A stretch of 64,000 nt of DNA, from assembly GCF_023516595.1 (NCBI RefSeq), contig NZ_JAMGBG010000078.1, forward strand, positions 62,001 to 126,000. The letters run 5' to 3'. Positions 26,503-35,643 of this stretch are shown in pieces. A program made the translations under genes and the position numbers. The stretch comes from Streptomyces neyagawaensis. Lineage in GTDB: Bacteria > Actinomycetota > Actinomycetes > Streptomycetales > Streptomycetaceae. Every line of letters begins with the position of its first letter. The first letter of the stretch is position 1. The notes under the pieces are model-generated. The model was not told the origin of the DNA. It worked only from the letters and a program-made list of their open reading frames with translations, and ran no database searches.

Positions 26503-27918
26503 CTAGTAAGCGCGCGCCACGACCGCGACGTTACCGGGTGCGTCGTAGGAGTCGGGCACCGACCCGTCCTCGGCGACCAGACACCGTACGCTCGCGGCGT
26601 GCTCCGCGAGCTCGGCCTCACCCTCCTCGCCGAGCACGGCCCAGGGGATGCGCGCCCAGCCGCCCGCGCCGGCGGCCTCGATGGCCTCGCCGATCGTCGA
26701 CACCTCGGTCGTACGGGACTCCCGGCGCTCGCGCGACTGCCTCAGGAGCAGTGCCTGGTCCTCCTCGAGGACCGTGGGCAGCAGCCCCACGAGGGAGTCG
26801 AGCGCAACCGCTTCCTTGCCGCCGGGGATCCGGCGGGCGAGCATCGCGGTGCCGTTCTCCAGGTCGCGGGGGCCGACCTCGATGCGGACGGGGACGCCCT
26901 TCAGCTCCCAGTCGACGGCGCGGCGGCCGAACGGGACGTCCGTGCGGTCGTCCACGTGGACGCGTACGCCCGCGGCCTTCAGCCGGTCGCCGATCTCGCG
27001 GACCTTGGCCAGAACCGCATCGTCGCCCTTGATCGCGAGGACGACGGCCTGGATGTGGGCGAGGCGCGGCGGGACCCGCAGGCCGTTGTCGTCGCCGTGC
27101 ATCATCACCAGGGCGCCGATCATGCGGGTGGTGGAGCCCCAGGAGGTCTGCCAGACGAGCTCCTGCTTGCCCTCCTTCGACAGGTACTGGGTGGTGAAGG
27201 CCTTGGCGAAGTTCTGGCCCAACTCATGGCTGGTGGCCATCTGCAGGGCCTTGCCGTCGCCCATCATGCCTTCGAGGGTGAGGGTGTTGATGGCGCCCGC
27301 GAAGCGCTCCTTGACGGTCTTGCGACCGGGGACGACATCCATCGCGAGGACATTCACCATGAAGTCCTCGTAGACCTCCCGATGGATGTGCGCGGCGAAG
27401 TCGCGCGCCTCCTCGTACGTCGCGTGCGCCGTGTGGCCCTCCTGCCAGAGGAATTCACTGGTGCGCAGGAACAGCCGGGGCCTCAATTCCCAACGGACCA
27501 CGTTGGCCCACTGATTGATCAGCAGGGGGAGGTCGCGGTAGCTCTGGATCCACTTCGAGAAGTAGTCGTTGATGATCATCTCTGAGGTGGGGCGGACCAC
27601 CGCGGGCTCCTCGAGCTCCTTGCCGCCGCCGTGCGTCACCACCGCCAGTTCGGGCGCGAAGCCCTCGACGTGCTCGGCCTCCCTGGTCAGGTACGACTGC
27701 GGGATCAGGAGGGGGAAGTACGCGTTCTGCGTGCCCGTCTCCTTGATCCGGGCGTCCATCTCCCGCTGCATCCGCTCCCAGATCCCGTACCCGTACGGTC
27801 GGATGACCATGGTGCCGCGCACCGGGCCGTTGTCGGCCAGCTCCGCCTTGGCGATCAGATCCTGGTACCAGCGCGGGAAGTCGTCCGCCCGGGGGGTGAG
27901 AACGGGTGCTTTAGCCAT
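26503..27918 (-). CDS. proS: proline--tRNA ligase (short, archaeal/eukaryote-like type)
   Basis: Charges tRNA-Pro. The 471-aa product lacks the long bacterial editing insertion and is of the archaeal/eukaryote-like form. Class II motifs are visible: motif 1 around GTMVIRPYGYGIWERMQRE, motif 2 NQWANVVRWELRPRLFLRTS, motif 3 QTSWGSTTRMIGALVMMHGD. The anticodon-binding domain and a C-terminal zinc-like tail follow. ATG 27918 directly follows a -10 hexamer with no ribosome-binding site, so a leaderless mRNA is likely. Confidence 0.95.
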   Translation of the reverse strand: MAKAPVLTPRADDFPRWYQDLIAKAELADNGPVRGTMVIRPYGYGIWERMQREMDARIKETGTQNAYFPLLIPQSYLTREAEHVEGFAPELAVVTHGGGKELEEPAVVRPTSEMIINDYFSKWIQSYRDLPLLINQWANVVRWELRPRLFLRTSEFLWQEGHTAHATYEEARDFAAHIHREVYEDFMVNVLAMDVVPGRKTVKERFAGAINTLTLEGMMGDGKALQMATSHELGQNFAKAFTTQYLSKEGKQELVWQTSWGSTTRMIGALVMMHGDDNGLRVPPRLAHIQAVVLAIKGDDAVLAKVREIGDRLKAAGVRVHVDDRTDVPFGRRAVDWELKGVPVRIEVGPRDLENGTAMLARRIPGGKEAVALDSLVGLLPTVLEEDQALLLRQSRERRESRTTEVSTIGEAIEAAGAGGWARIPWAVLGEEGEAELAEHAASVRCLVAEDGSVPDSYDAPGNVAVVARAY

Positions 27919-27924
27919 GCCGCG

Positions 27925-27930
27925 ATCGTA
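27925..27930 (-). promoter_or_regulatory. -10 element for leaderless proS transcript
   Basis: TACGAT lies six bases ahead of the ATG, placing the transcription start at the A of the start codon. A TTCACA-like -35 lies 19 nt upstream. No Shine-Dalgarno sequence is present. This is inference from spacing only. Confidence 0.5.
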
Positions 27931-28120
27931 CGGGCCCACGTTGCGGGGATGTGAATTCTTTTATCCACGCGTAGACAGTCCGCAAACCGGTGTCCGCGAC
28001 CCCTGGACGGCACGCCATGTGCGGAGTTATCTGGCATACGGGGGGAGTGCGAGCGCACTGTCACGGGGGCCCTGAAAACGGGCACAGAGACAACTCTCGG
28101 CGGATTGGGGCGCTTTCGAT

Positions 28121-28978
28121 ATGACACCTACGCTGGTGCGGCAGCAACAGCCTCGCCCGGGGACCGCACCCCGTGTGGACCAGTGTGCACGTGCGCGGGA
28201 CTGGGCCGAGATCCAGGAACGGATGCTGGTGCCGCTCTACGAGGCGGTCTACCGCCGGCTCGACGTGGGCACCGGCACCCGGCTGCTGGGCCTCGGCTGC
28301 GGGTCGGGGCTCGCCCTGCTGATGGCGGCGTCGCGGGGCGCCGCGGTCACCGGTGTCGACGGGTCGTCGCCCGAGAGAACGGCTCTCGCGCGGGAGCGGC
28401 TGCTGCCGGAGGGCTGGGGCGCACACGCGCGTGCCGACGCCCGCGTCGTGGAGGGCGCTCCCGAGGACGCGGCCGGGGCCTCCGGTGCTCCGTACAACGT
28501 GGTGACCGCATTCGAGCCGATCGGCTGTCTGGCCGGGGACTCCGAGGGCCTGGGCGAGCTGCTCGCCCGCGCGACCCCGCTCGCCGGGCGGGGTGCCCCC
28601 GTGGTGCTCGTGGGATGGGGTCCCCCCGAGCGCTGCGCCACGTCCACGGTGCTCCGCGTCGCCACCAAGCTCGCCGATCCGCTGCGCGGCACCGCCGGCT
28701 GGCGCCTGGCGCTGCGGGACGACCTGGAGGAGGTCGCCCAGCGGGCCGGCCTCAGGCCGGACGGCTCCGGGCGCGTGGCCTGCCCCTTCGGGTACGCGAA
28801 CATGGACAACGCGGTGCGGGGGCTGCTGTCGACGGGGCTGTTCGACGCGGCGATCGCGAGCACTGACCCGGTCCAGGTGAACAAGGAACTGGCCGAGGCC
28901 CTGCACCCCTACCGCCGTCCGGACGGCACGGTGTGGATGCCGAACGTGTTCCGCTATCTGATCGCGCGGACACCCTGA
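28121..28978 (+). CDS. class I SAM-dependent methyltransferase
   Basis: 285 aa, function unknown. The AdoMet-binding motif I is LLGLGCGSGLALLMAA near residue 55, followed by VTGVDGSSPERTALARERLL. A conserved-looking segment VVTAFEPIGCLAGD sits where motif II/III would be, and the protein ends NVFRYLIARTP. No partner gene reveals the substrate: proS is divergent and ffh convergent. ATG 28121 has only a weak GGGG upstream. Confidence 0.82.
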   Translation: MTPTLVRQQQPRPGTAPRVDQCARARDWAEIQERMLVPLYEAVYRRLDVGTGTRLLGLGCGSGLALLMAASRGAAVTGVDGSSPERTALARERLLPEGWGAHARADARVVEGAPEDAAGASGAPYNVVTAFEPIGCLAGDSEGLGELLARATPLAGRGAPVVLVGWGPPERCATSTVLRVATKLADPLRGTAGWRLALRDDLEEVAQRAGLRPDGSGRVACPFGYANMDNAVRGLLSTGLFDAAIASTDPVQVNKELAEALHPYRRPDGTVWMPNVFRYLIARTP

Positions 28979-29353
28979 GCGGCGGGAACGGCCCCGACAT
29001 GGGTGCGCTGAGAAGGTCTTCCACACTTTCGGCCGATGCACGTGTGAATGGTGTGGAGAAAGCGGGACGGGGTGCCTCTCACTTCGCGAAATGGAGCACC
29101 ATCCTCATAGCCTGACGCACCGTCCGGCCGAACCACGCATTCGGATGCCGACAACCACGAATGTGCCGTCCACGCACGGCACGGGCGCCGCACGCCCGGC
29201 CACACCCCCCGGCCGATCGCGCGGCGCCCGCCGCCACACCTGACACGCCACTGGGGGCGCCCTCCGCTCGGAGGGCGCCCCCAGTGGCGTGTGTGGGCCC
29301 GGGACCGTACACGGCCGCGAACGCGGGCGGCGCGGTCGAACGCGGGCGACCCG
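28979..29353. other. intergenic region between convergent methyltransferase and ffh
   Basis: About 375 bp without a credible gene. Its only clear element is the very strong hairpin at 29243-29292. Confidence 0.5.
29243..29292. terminator. bidirectional terminator, 23-bp perfect stem
   Basis: Arms 29243-29265 and 29270-29292 are exact reverse complements with a GCTC loop. It lies between the convergent methyltransferase and ffh stop codons. It is the most stable simple hairpin I saw in the window. Confidence 0.88.
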
Positions 29354-30916
29354 TCAGCCCATGAACTTCTTGAACTCGTCCGGCAGTTCGAAGTCCTTCC
29401 CGGCCTGCTGGCCCGGCAGACCGAAGGCACCGCCCGGAGCGCCACCCTGGGCGGCGGCCGCCCGGCGAGCGGCCTCCTCCTGCTCCTGCTGCTTGCGCTT
29501 CATCGGGTTGCCGGAGCGCTGCTTGCCCTTGGCCTGCTTGGGCTGCTTCTTGGACCGGCCGGGGCCGCCGCCCATGCCGGGGATGCCCGGCATCCCGGGC
29601 ATCCCGCCGCCCTGGGCCATGCGGGACATCATCTTGCGGGCCTCGAAGAACCGCTCGACCAGGTTCTTCACCGCGCTGACCTCGACACCGGAACCCTTGG
29701 CGATGCGGGCCCGGCGGGAGCCGTTGATGATCGTCGGGTCCTGGCGCTCACCCGGGGTCATCGACTTGATGATCGCAGCGGTGCGGTCGACGTCGCGCTC
29801 GTCGATGCTGTTGATCTGGTCCTTGATCTGACCCATGCCGGGCAGCATGCCGAGCAGCTTGCTGATGCTGCCCATCTTCCTGACCTGCTCCATCTGGGCC
29901 AGGAAGTCGTCGAGGGTGAAGTCCTGCCCCTTCTTGGACGCCAGCTTGGAGGCCATCTTGGCGGCCTCTTCCTGGCTGAAGGTCTTCTCCGCCTGCTCGA
30001 TCAGGGTGAGCAGGTCACCCATGTCGAGGATGCGGGAGGCCATCCGGTCCGGGTGGAACTGGTCGAAGTCGTCGAGCTTCTCGCCGTTCGACGCGAACAT
30101 GATCGGCTTGCCGGTGACCTGGCGGATCGACAGGGCGGCACCACCGCGGGCGTCACCGTCGAGCTTGGAGAGCACCACGCCGTCGAAGCCGACGCCGTCA
30201 CGGAAGGCCTCGGCGGTGTTGACCGCGTCCTGACCGATCATCGCGTCGACGACGAAGAGGATCTCGTCCGGGGAGACGGCGTCCCTGATGTCCGCCGCCT
30301 GCTGCATCATCTCCTGGTCGATGCCGAGGCGACCGGCGGTGTCGACGACCACGATGTCGTGGACCTTCGACTTCGCGAACTCGATGGAGTCCTTGGCGAC
30401 CTTGACCGGGTCGCCCACGCCGTTGCCCGGCTCGGGGGCGTAGACCGCCACACCCGCGCGCTCGGCGACGACGCTCAGCTGGTTCACCGCGTTCGGCCGC
30501 TGGAGGTCACAGGCGACCAGCAGCGGGGAGTGGCCCTGCTCCTTCAGCCACCTGCCGAGCTTGCCCGCGAGGGTCGTCTTACCGGCACCCTGGAGACCCG
30601 CGAGCATGATCACGGTCGGCGGGTTCTTGGCGAAGCGGAGGCGGCGGGTCTCGCCGCCGAGGATCCCGACCAGCTCCTCGTTGACGATCTTGAGGACCTG
30701 CTGGGCGGGGTTGAGCGCCTTGGAGACCTCGGAGCCGAGCGCCCGCTCCTTGACGTTCTTGATGAAGCCCCGGACGACCGGCAGCGCCACGTCCGCCTCG
30801 AGGAGCGCGATGCGGATCTCGCGTGCCGTGGCGTCGATGTCCGCCTCGGAGAGGCGCCCCTTGCCGCGCAGGTTCTTGAAAGTCGCTGAGAGGCGATCGG
30901 AGAGCGTATCGAACAC
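29354..30916 (-). CDS. ffh: signal recognition particle protein Ffh
   Basis: SRP54 GTPase that binds signal peptides on translating ribosomes and docks with FtsY. 520 aa: N domain from VFDTLSDRLSATFKNLRGKG, G domain with GLQGAGKTTLAGKLG, ACDLQRPNAVNQL, VVDTAGRLGID and LSKLDGDARGGAAL, then a Met-rich M domain (KLLGMLPGMGQIK; MMSRMAQGGGMPGMPGIPGM). GTG 30916 has GAGGA upstream. FtsY lies nearby at 38324-39532. Confidence 0.97.
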   Translation of the reverse strand: MFDTLSDRLSATFKNLRGKGRLSEADIDATAREIRIALLEADVALPVVRGFIKNVKERALGSEVSKALNPAQQVLKIVNEELVGILGGETRRLRFAKNPPTVIMLAGLQGAGKTTLAGKLGRWLKEQGHSPLLVACDLQRPNAVNQLSVVAERAGVAVYAPEPGNGVGDPVKVAKDSIEFAKSKVHDIVVVDTAGRLGIDQEMMQQAADIRDAVSPDEILFVVDAMIGQDAVNTAEAFRDGVGFDGVVLSKLDGDARGGAALSIRQVTGKPIMFASNGEKLDDFDQFHPDRMASRILDMGDLLTLIEQAEKTFSQEEAAKMASKLASKKGQDFTLDDFLAQMEQVRKMGSISKLLGMLPGMGQIKDQINSIDERDVDRTAAIIKSMTPGERQDPTIINGSRRARIAKGSGVEVSAVKNLVERFFEARKMMSRMAQGGGMPGMPGIPGMGGGPGRSKKQPKQAKGKQRSGNPMKRKQQEQEEAARRAAAAQGGAPGGAFGLPGQQAGKDFELPDEFKKFMG

Positions 30917-31018
30917 GGCGGTGTCGGTCCTCGGAGTCGGGGGCAGTCTGACGTGCCCTCCAGGGTATCTGTCTGGGTGTGGTCGGGTCTCCACCCCTGT
31001 GGACAACGATGCCCGGCC

Positions 31019-31054
31019 CGGGGTCACGGAGCAGGTCGCGGCCCCGTGACCCCG
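31019..31054 (-). terminator. terminator of the amtB-glnK-glnD operon
   Basis: A perfect 11-bp stem (CGGGGTCACGG / CCGTGACCCCG) with a 14-nt loop begins five bases after the glnD stop on the minus strand. Confidence 0.75.
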
Positions 31055-31058
31055 TGGT

Positions 31059-33518
31059 TCAGCCGCGCAGTGTCTCCTCCAGTTTCCGCGCCACGGACGC
31101 CGCGTCGTCGCCCGGGAGGGGGCTACCGTCACGGCCGGTGACGTAGAAGGCGTCCACCGCGTTGGCGCCGAGCGTGCTGACGTGGGCGCTGCGCACCCGC
31201 ACGCGCGCGTCCTCCAGCGCCTGCCCGATGCGGTGCAGCAGACCCGGGGCGTCCTGGGCGCGGACCTCGATGACCGTGGCGTGCCGGGAGGCGGCCGCGG
31301 CCACCGTGACGCGCGGCGGGGGCGCGACCACGCCCCGGCGCCGGGGGTAGGCGGCGTCGCGCTCGGCGAGCCGTCCCGCGATGTCCAGCGAGCCCTCGAG
31401 GGCCCGGACGAGGTCGGCGCGGAGGCGGGCCGCCTGGGGCAGCGAGCCGTACTCGGCGGCGACCCGCCAGTTCAGCAGCAGGACGGAGCCCTCGACGCCG
31501 TCCGGCAGGTCGAGCGCCCGGAGCTCCGCCGTGCGCACCGTGAGCCGGTGCATGGCGAGGACACCGGCGACGGCGGGCAGGACGCCGGGCTGGTCGGGCA
31601 CGGCGATGAGGAGCTCGACGCCGAGCGGCTCCGGGTCGGTCTTCTCGTCCGTGTCGTCGTTGTCCTCCGCCGGCGCCTCCGTCTGCGCGCGCAGCGACAG
31701 GACGGGGCCGCCGGTGCGGAACGCCTCGACGGCGAGCCGCTCCTGCTCCGCGGTGGGCGCGGCGGGCTCCGGCTCCTCCGGGACGTCCCCGGCGAACAGC
31801 GCGGCGACCCGCTGGACCAGGTCGGACACGAGTGAGGCCCGCCACGACGACCATGCGGCCGGCCCGGTCGCCAGGGCGTCCGACTCGGTGAGGGCGTGCA
31901 GCAGTTCGAGGGTGCCCGGCGACCCGACGGCCTCGGCCACGGACCGCACGGTGGCCGGGTCCTCCAGGTCACGCCGGGTGGCGGTGTCGACGAGCAGCAG
32001 GTGGTGGCGGACGAGGGTGGCGAGCACGGCCACGTCCTCGCGGTCGAAGCCGATCCTGGCCGCCACGTCCTTGGCGATGATCTCCCCGGCCACGGAGTGG
32101 TCCCCGGGCCAGCCCTTGCCGATGTCGTGCAGCAGCGCGGCGACGAGGAGGAGGTCGGGCCGGTGGACCCGGCGGGTCAGCGCGGAGGCGCGGACGGCGG
32201 TCTCGATGAGGTGCCGGTCGACGGTCCAGATGTGGACGGCGTTGCGCTGCGGGCGGCAGCGGACGCGCTCCCAGTCGGGCAGCAGGCGGGTGATGAGCCC
32301 CTCGGCCTCCAGGGCCTCCCAGACGTCGACGGTCGGCCGCCCGGACCCCAGCAGGGTGACGAGCTGCTCCCTCGCCTCGGCGGGCCAGGGCGTGGGCAGC
32401 GGGCGTGCGGTGGCCGCGAGCCGCCGCACGGCGTGCAGGGACAGCGGCAGTCCGGCCTGGGCCGCCGCGGCGGCGGCCCGCAGGGGCAGCACCGGGTCGC
32501 GTTCGGGCCGGGCGGCGCGCGCGAGCACGACCTCGCCGTCCTGTTCGACCACGCCCTCGGCCAGCGGTGACCGCTCGGCGACCGGCTTACCGCCGCCGAG
32601 CATGGCGCGCAGCCGGGGCCGCACGGCGCGCGAACGCAGCACGCGCCCCACTTCACGCCAGGTGACATCGCTGGCGTACGAGATGACCCGCGCCGCCTCG
32701 TACACCTGACGCAGCAGGGTGTCGGCGTCCAACAGCCCCAGGTCGGCCGCGACCTGGTCCTGCTCCTGGAGCGCGAGCCGGTCGGTGGCGCGCCCGGTGG
32801 TGAGGTGCAGCGCGTCCCGTACGTCGAGGAGGCGGCGCCGGGCGTCGGCGAGCCCCTCGCGCGGGGCGTCGGCGAGCCACGAGGCGGCGACCGCGCGGAG
32901 GGCGGTGGCGTCGCGCAGCCCGCCGCGCGCCTCCTTCAGGTCGGGTTCGAGGAGGTACTGCAGCTCCCCCTGCCGCTCGCCGCGCTCGGCGCACAGCTCC
33001 TGGAGCTCGGGGAGGCGCTTGGGCGCCTGGTTGCGCCAGTCGGCGAGGACGGCGGTGCGCAGTCCGGCGGTGAGTCCGAGGTCACCGGCGAGGTGCCGGG
33101 CGTCCAGCAGCCCCAGCTGCACCTTGAGGTCCTCGGCGGCGGTCTTGCGGGCCTCGGCGGGGGTGCGGACCGAGTGGTCGAGGGCGAGCCCCAGGTCCCA
33201 CACCGGGTACCAGATGCGGTCGGCGAGGGCGGCCACGGCCTTGTCGTCGGACCCGTCGTGCAGGAGCAGCAGATCGAGGTCGCTGCGGGGGGACAGCTCA
33301 CCGCGCCCGTATCCGCCGACGGCGACGAGGGAGGCGCCCCGCAGCTCGCCGACGCCCGCGCCGAAGAGTCCGGCGAGCCAGTCGTCGGTCAGCTCGGCGA
33401 GGGCGGCACGGCGCGGCGGCCCGGGCCGCACCTCCTCCTGGAGGAGGCGCAGCCGGGCCGCCGCGTAGCCGCTGGGTCCCGAGTCCTCTGCATCCGTACG
33501 TACGTCCGTACTCGTCAC
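31059..33518 (-). CDS. glnD: [protein-PII] nucleotidyltransferase GlnD
   Basis: Modifies and demodifies PII according to nitrogen state; in Streptomyces the homologue adenylylates GlnK rather than uridylylating it. 819 aa: a nucleotidyltransferase domain with VGGYGRGELSPRSDLDLLLL (about residue 65), an HD domain with LLVAALLHDIGKGWPGDHSV, and two C-terminal ACT domains (LLIAVPDQPGVLPAVAGVLA; IEVRAQDAPGLLHRIGQALE). GTG 33518 has AGGAG seven bases upstream. It is third gene after amtB and glnK. Confidence 0.96.
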   Translation of the reverse strand: MTSTDVRTDAEDSGPSGYAAARLRLLQEEVRPGPPRRAALAELTDDWLAGLFGAGVGELRGASLVAVGGYGRGELSPRSDLDLLLLHDGSDDKAVAALADRIWYPVWDLGLALDHSVRTPAEARKTAAEDLKVQLGLLDARHLAGDLGLTAGLRTAVLADWRNQAPKRLPELQELCAERGERQGELQYLLEPDLKEARGGLRDATALRAVAASWLADAPREGLADARRRLLDVRDALHLTTGRATDRLALQEQDQVAADLGLLDADTLLRQVYEAARVISYASDVTWREVGRVLRSRAVRPRLRAMLGGGKPVAERSPLAEGVVEQDGEVVLARAARPERDPVLPLRAAAAAAQAGLPLSLHAVRRLAATARPLPTPWPAEAREQLVTLLGSGRPTVDVWEALEAEGLITRLLPDWERVRCRPQRNAVHIWTVDRHLIETAVRASALTRRVHRPDLLLVAALLHDIGKGWPGDHSVAGEIIAKDVAARIGFDREDVAVLATLVRHHLLLVDTATRRDLEDPATVRSVAEAVGSPGTLELLHALTESDALATGPAAWSSWRASLVSDLVQRVAALFAGDVPEEPEPAAPTAEQERLAVEAFRTGGPVLSLRAQTEAPAEDNDDTDEKTDPEPLGVELLIAVPDQPGVLPAVAGVLAMHRLTVRTAELRALDLPDGVEGSVLLLNWRVAAEYGSLPQAARLRADLVRALEGSLDIAGRLAERDAAYPRRRGVVAPPPRVTVAAAASRHATVIEVRAQDAPGLLHRIGQALEDARVRVRSAHVSTLGANAVDAFYVTGRDGSPLPGDDAASVARKLEETLRG

Positions 33519-33544
33519 CCAGCGACTCCTGTTCTTCTGTGCGG

Positions 33545-33883
33545 TCAGAGCGCGTCCGGGCCGCGCTCGCCCGTCCGGACCCGTACGGCCGTCTCGACCG
33601 GGAGGGACCAGACCTTGCCGTCACCGATCTTGCCGGTGCGGGCGGCCTTGACGATGACGTCGATCAACTGCTCGGCGTCGTCGTCCTCGGCCAGTACCTC
33701 GATCCGGATCTTGGGAACCAGGTCCACCGTGTACTCGGCGCCGCGGTACACCTCGGTGTGTCCCCGCTGCCGACCGTACCCACTGGCCTCGGTGACCGTA
33801 AGTCCGTGCACCCCGAAGGCCTGCAGCGCTTCCTTGATCTCGTCGAGCCGGTGCGGCTTGACGACGGCGGTGATCAGCTTCAT
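33545..33883 (-). CDS. glnK: nitrogen regulatory protein PII (GlnK)
   Basis: Trimeric sensor of 2-oxoglutarate, ATP and ADP. 112 aa, standard length. The T-loop TEVYRGAEYTVDLVPK carries the modifiable Tyr51 in RGAEYTV; the C-terminal GDGKVWSLPVETAVRVRTGE is the PII signature. It overlaps the amtB stop (ATGA). PII proteins next to amtB usually gate the ammonium channel. Confidence 0.97.
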   Translation of the reverse strand: MKLITAVVKPHRLDEIKEALQAFGVHGLTVTEASGYGRQRGHTEVYRGAEYTVDLVPKIRIEVLAEDDDAEQLIDVIVKAARTGKIGDGKVWSLPVETAVRVRTGERGPDAL

Positions 33884-35175
33884 GCCTCGACCTTCTTGCT
33901 CTGGGTGGCGGCGGCGACGGTGCTCGTGACGCCGGAGGAGATGTGCGAACCGGCGGCCGAGCTGAAGTCGTACGCGGTCTCGGCGTGCTGCGTCTGGTCG
34001 ACGCCGGTGATCTCGTCCTCCTCGGAGGCGCGGAAGCCGATCGTCTTCTGGATGGCGAAGGCGATGATCAACGTCACCACGAAGGTGTAGCCCATGACCG
34101 AGAAGGCGCCCGTGGCCTGCTTGCCGAACTGGTCGAGGCCGCCCACGCCGCCGGTGGCCAGGAAGCCGACCATCAGGGTGCCGATGACACCGCCGACGAG
34201 GTGGACGCCGACGACGTCGAGGGAGTCGTCGTAACCGAGCTTGTACTTGAGGCTGACGGCCCAGGAGCAGACGGCACCGGCGACGACACCGATGAGGATG
34301 GCGCCGAAGGCGTTGACGTGACCACCGGACGGGGTGATCGCGACGAGGCCGGCGACGGCGCCGGAGCAGGCACCGAGGGTGGTGAAGGCGCCGTGACGGA
34401 TGCGCTCGTAGATCAGCCAGCCGATGATGGCCGCGGCGGTCGCGATCTGCGTGTTGATCGCCATGCGGGCGGTGGTGCCGTCGACGCCGAGCCACGAACC
34501 GGCGTTGAAGCCGAACCAGCCGAACCACAGCAGGGCGGTGCCGATCAGGACCAGCGGCAGGCTGTGCGGCCGCATCGGGTCCTTCTTGAAGCCGATCCGC
34601 TTGCCCACGACGAGGACCGCGGCGAGCGCGCCGATACCGGCGTTGATGTGGACCGCGGTGCCACCGGCGAAGTCGATGACGCCCATGTCGAAGAGCCAGC
34701 CGCCGGGCGCCCAGACCCAGTGCGCGACCGGGAAGTACGCCAGGGTGACCCAGAGCGCGACGAAGACCATCCAGGCGCTGAACTTGACGCGGTCGGCGAG
34801 GGCGCCGCTCATCAGGGCCGGGGTGATCACCGCGAACAGCATCTGGAAGAGGATGAACGAGAACGCGGCGATCTTGTGCGGTTCGCCCTTGGCGTTGGTG
34901 ACGAAGCTGTCGGCCGTGCTCGTGATGTCGATGCCCTTGAGGCCGATGGCGTCAAGGTTGCCGATGACGTGGCCGACGTCACCGCTGAAGGCGAGCGAGT
35001 AGCCGAACAACACCCACAGGATGCTGACGATGCCCAGCGTGATGAAGGACATCATCAGCATGTTCAGCACGCTCTTGGCCCGGACCATGCCGCCGTAGAA
35101 GAGCGCGAGGCCCGGCGTCATCACCATGACGAGCGCCGCGCTGATCAGTACGAATCCGGTATCTGTGCCGTTCAA
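33880..35175 (-). CDS. amtB: ammonium transporter AmtB
   Basis: Trimeric ammonium channel. 431 aa, eleven-helix family. Recognisable segments are MTPGLALFYGGMVRAKSVLN, DFAGGTAVHINAGIGALAAV and the later VGVHLVGGVIGTLM. There is no ATG near the expected N-terminus; the TTG at 35175 (TTG AAC GGC ACA) has GAGGAG nine bases upstream and gives a start directly before the first helix. It is first gene of the amtB-glnK-glnD operon, with a GlnR-like box upstream. Confidence 0.93.
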   Translation of the reverse strand: MNGTDTGFVLISAALVMVMTPGLALFYGGMVRAKSVLNMLMMSFITLGIVSILWVLFGYSLAFSGDVGHVIGNLDAIGLKGIDITSTADSFVTNAKGEPHKIAAFSFILFQMLFAVITPALMSGALADRVKFSAWMVFVALWVTLAYFPVAHWVWAPGGWLFDMGVIDFAGGTAVHINAGIGALAAVLVVGKRIGFKKDPMRPHSLPLVLIGTALLWFGWFGFNAGSWLGVDGTTARMAINTQIATAAAIIGWLIYERIRHGAFTTLGACSGAVAGLVAITPSGGHVNAFGAILIGVVAGAVCSWAVSLKYKLGYDDSLDVVGVHLVGGVIGTLMVGFLATGGVGGLDQFGKQATGAFSVMGYTFVVTLIIAFAIQKTIGFRASEEDEITGVDQTQHAETAYDFSSAAGSHISSGVTSTVAAATQSKKVEA

Positions 35176-35297
35176 TGCCGGTATCTCCTCGTGGTCGGAA
35201 CGGCCCGTGCGGATGCTGAAGCCTGGGGGAGCTCTCGGGGAGGGCCGACTGTGCTGAGGAGACTGGCGCAGCACCGTTTCACGGGAAGAAGGGAATT

Positions 35298-35313
35298 GTT
35301 TCCCGCGGGTGAC
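35298..35313 (-). promoter_or_regulatory. GlnR-type nitrogen regulator box
   Basis: The minus strand reads GTCAC-CCGCGG-GAAAC, an exact match to the half-element pair gTnAC-n6-GaAAc known for GlnR in Streptomyces. It lies about 125 bp upstream of the amtB start. A further GTAAC lies 15 nt upstream of it, and GTTTCAC just beyond, so a two-pair array is plausible though spacing is not perfect. Confidence 0.65.
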
Positions 35314-35417
35314 GAACCCGCATGTCGTGTTACGGGCGGGTGAAACGTGGGTCACGGCGGATTGGGACCGCGCGGGGCCCGGCCCTTGCGGGCGGGTCCG
35401 CGGGCACCGGCTTCGTA

Positions 35418-35455
35418 TCCGATGGAACTTCGGCCGTCCGATGGAACTTCGGCCG
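35418..35455. repeat. 19-bp perfect tandem duplication
   Basis: The unit TCCGATGGAACTTCGGCCG occurs twice head to tail (35418-35436 and 35437-35455) in the amtB-nsdA gap. It is unusually AT-containing for the region. Confidence 0.85.
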
Positions 35456-35643
35456 TGGGCCGCATGGGGGAGGGCGCACCCCGCTGCGGCAGGGCGCGAC
35501 GGTGCGTCGGCTTCGCGCGTGTCGTTACGGGACCGGCCACGGCGGTCATCCGGTGACCTGGCATGGGGGAGCCGAGTCGGGCAGTAGGGATGACCGGCCG
35601 CGGCCGGAGTCGGGGGACCTCGGGGGTGGTGGGCCGGGCCGGG

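Larger units (their letters stand above)
35176..35643. other. amtB promoter and leader region
   Basis: About 468 bp between the nsdA stop and the amtB start, both on the minus strand. It holds a GlnR-like box (35298-35313), further GTNAC-like half-sites at about 35331-35355, and a 19-bp tandem duplication (35418-35455). No gene is seen. Confidence 0.6.
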
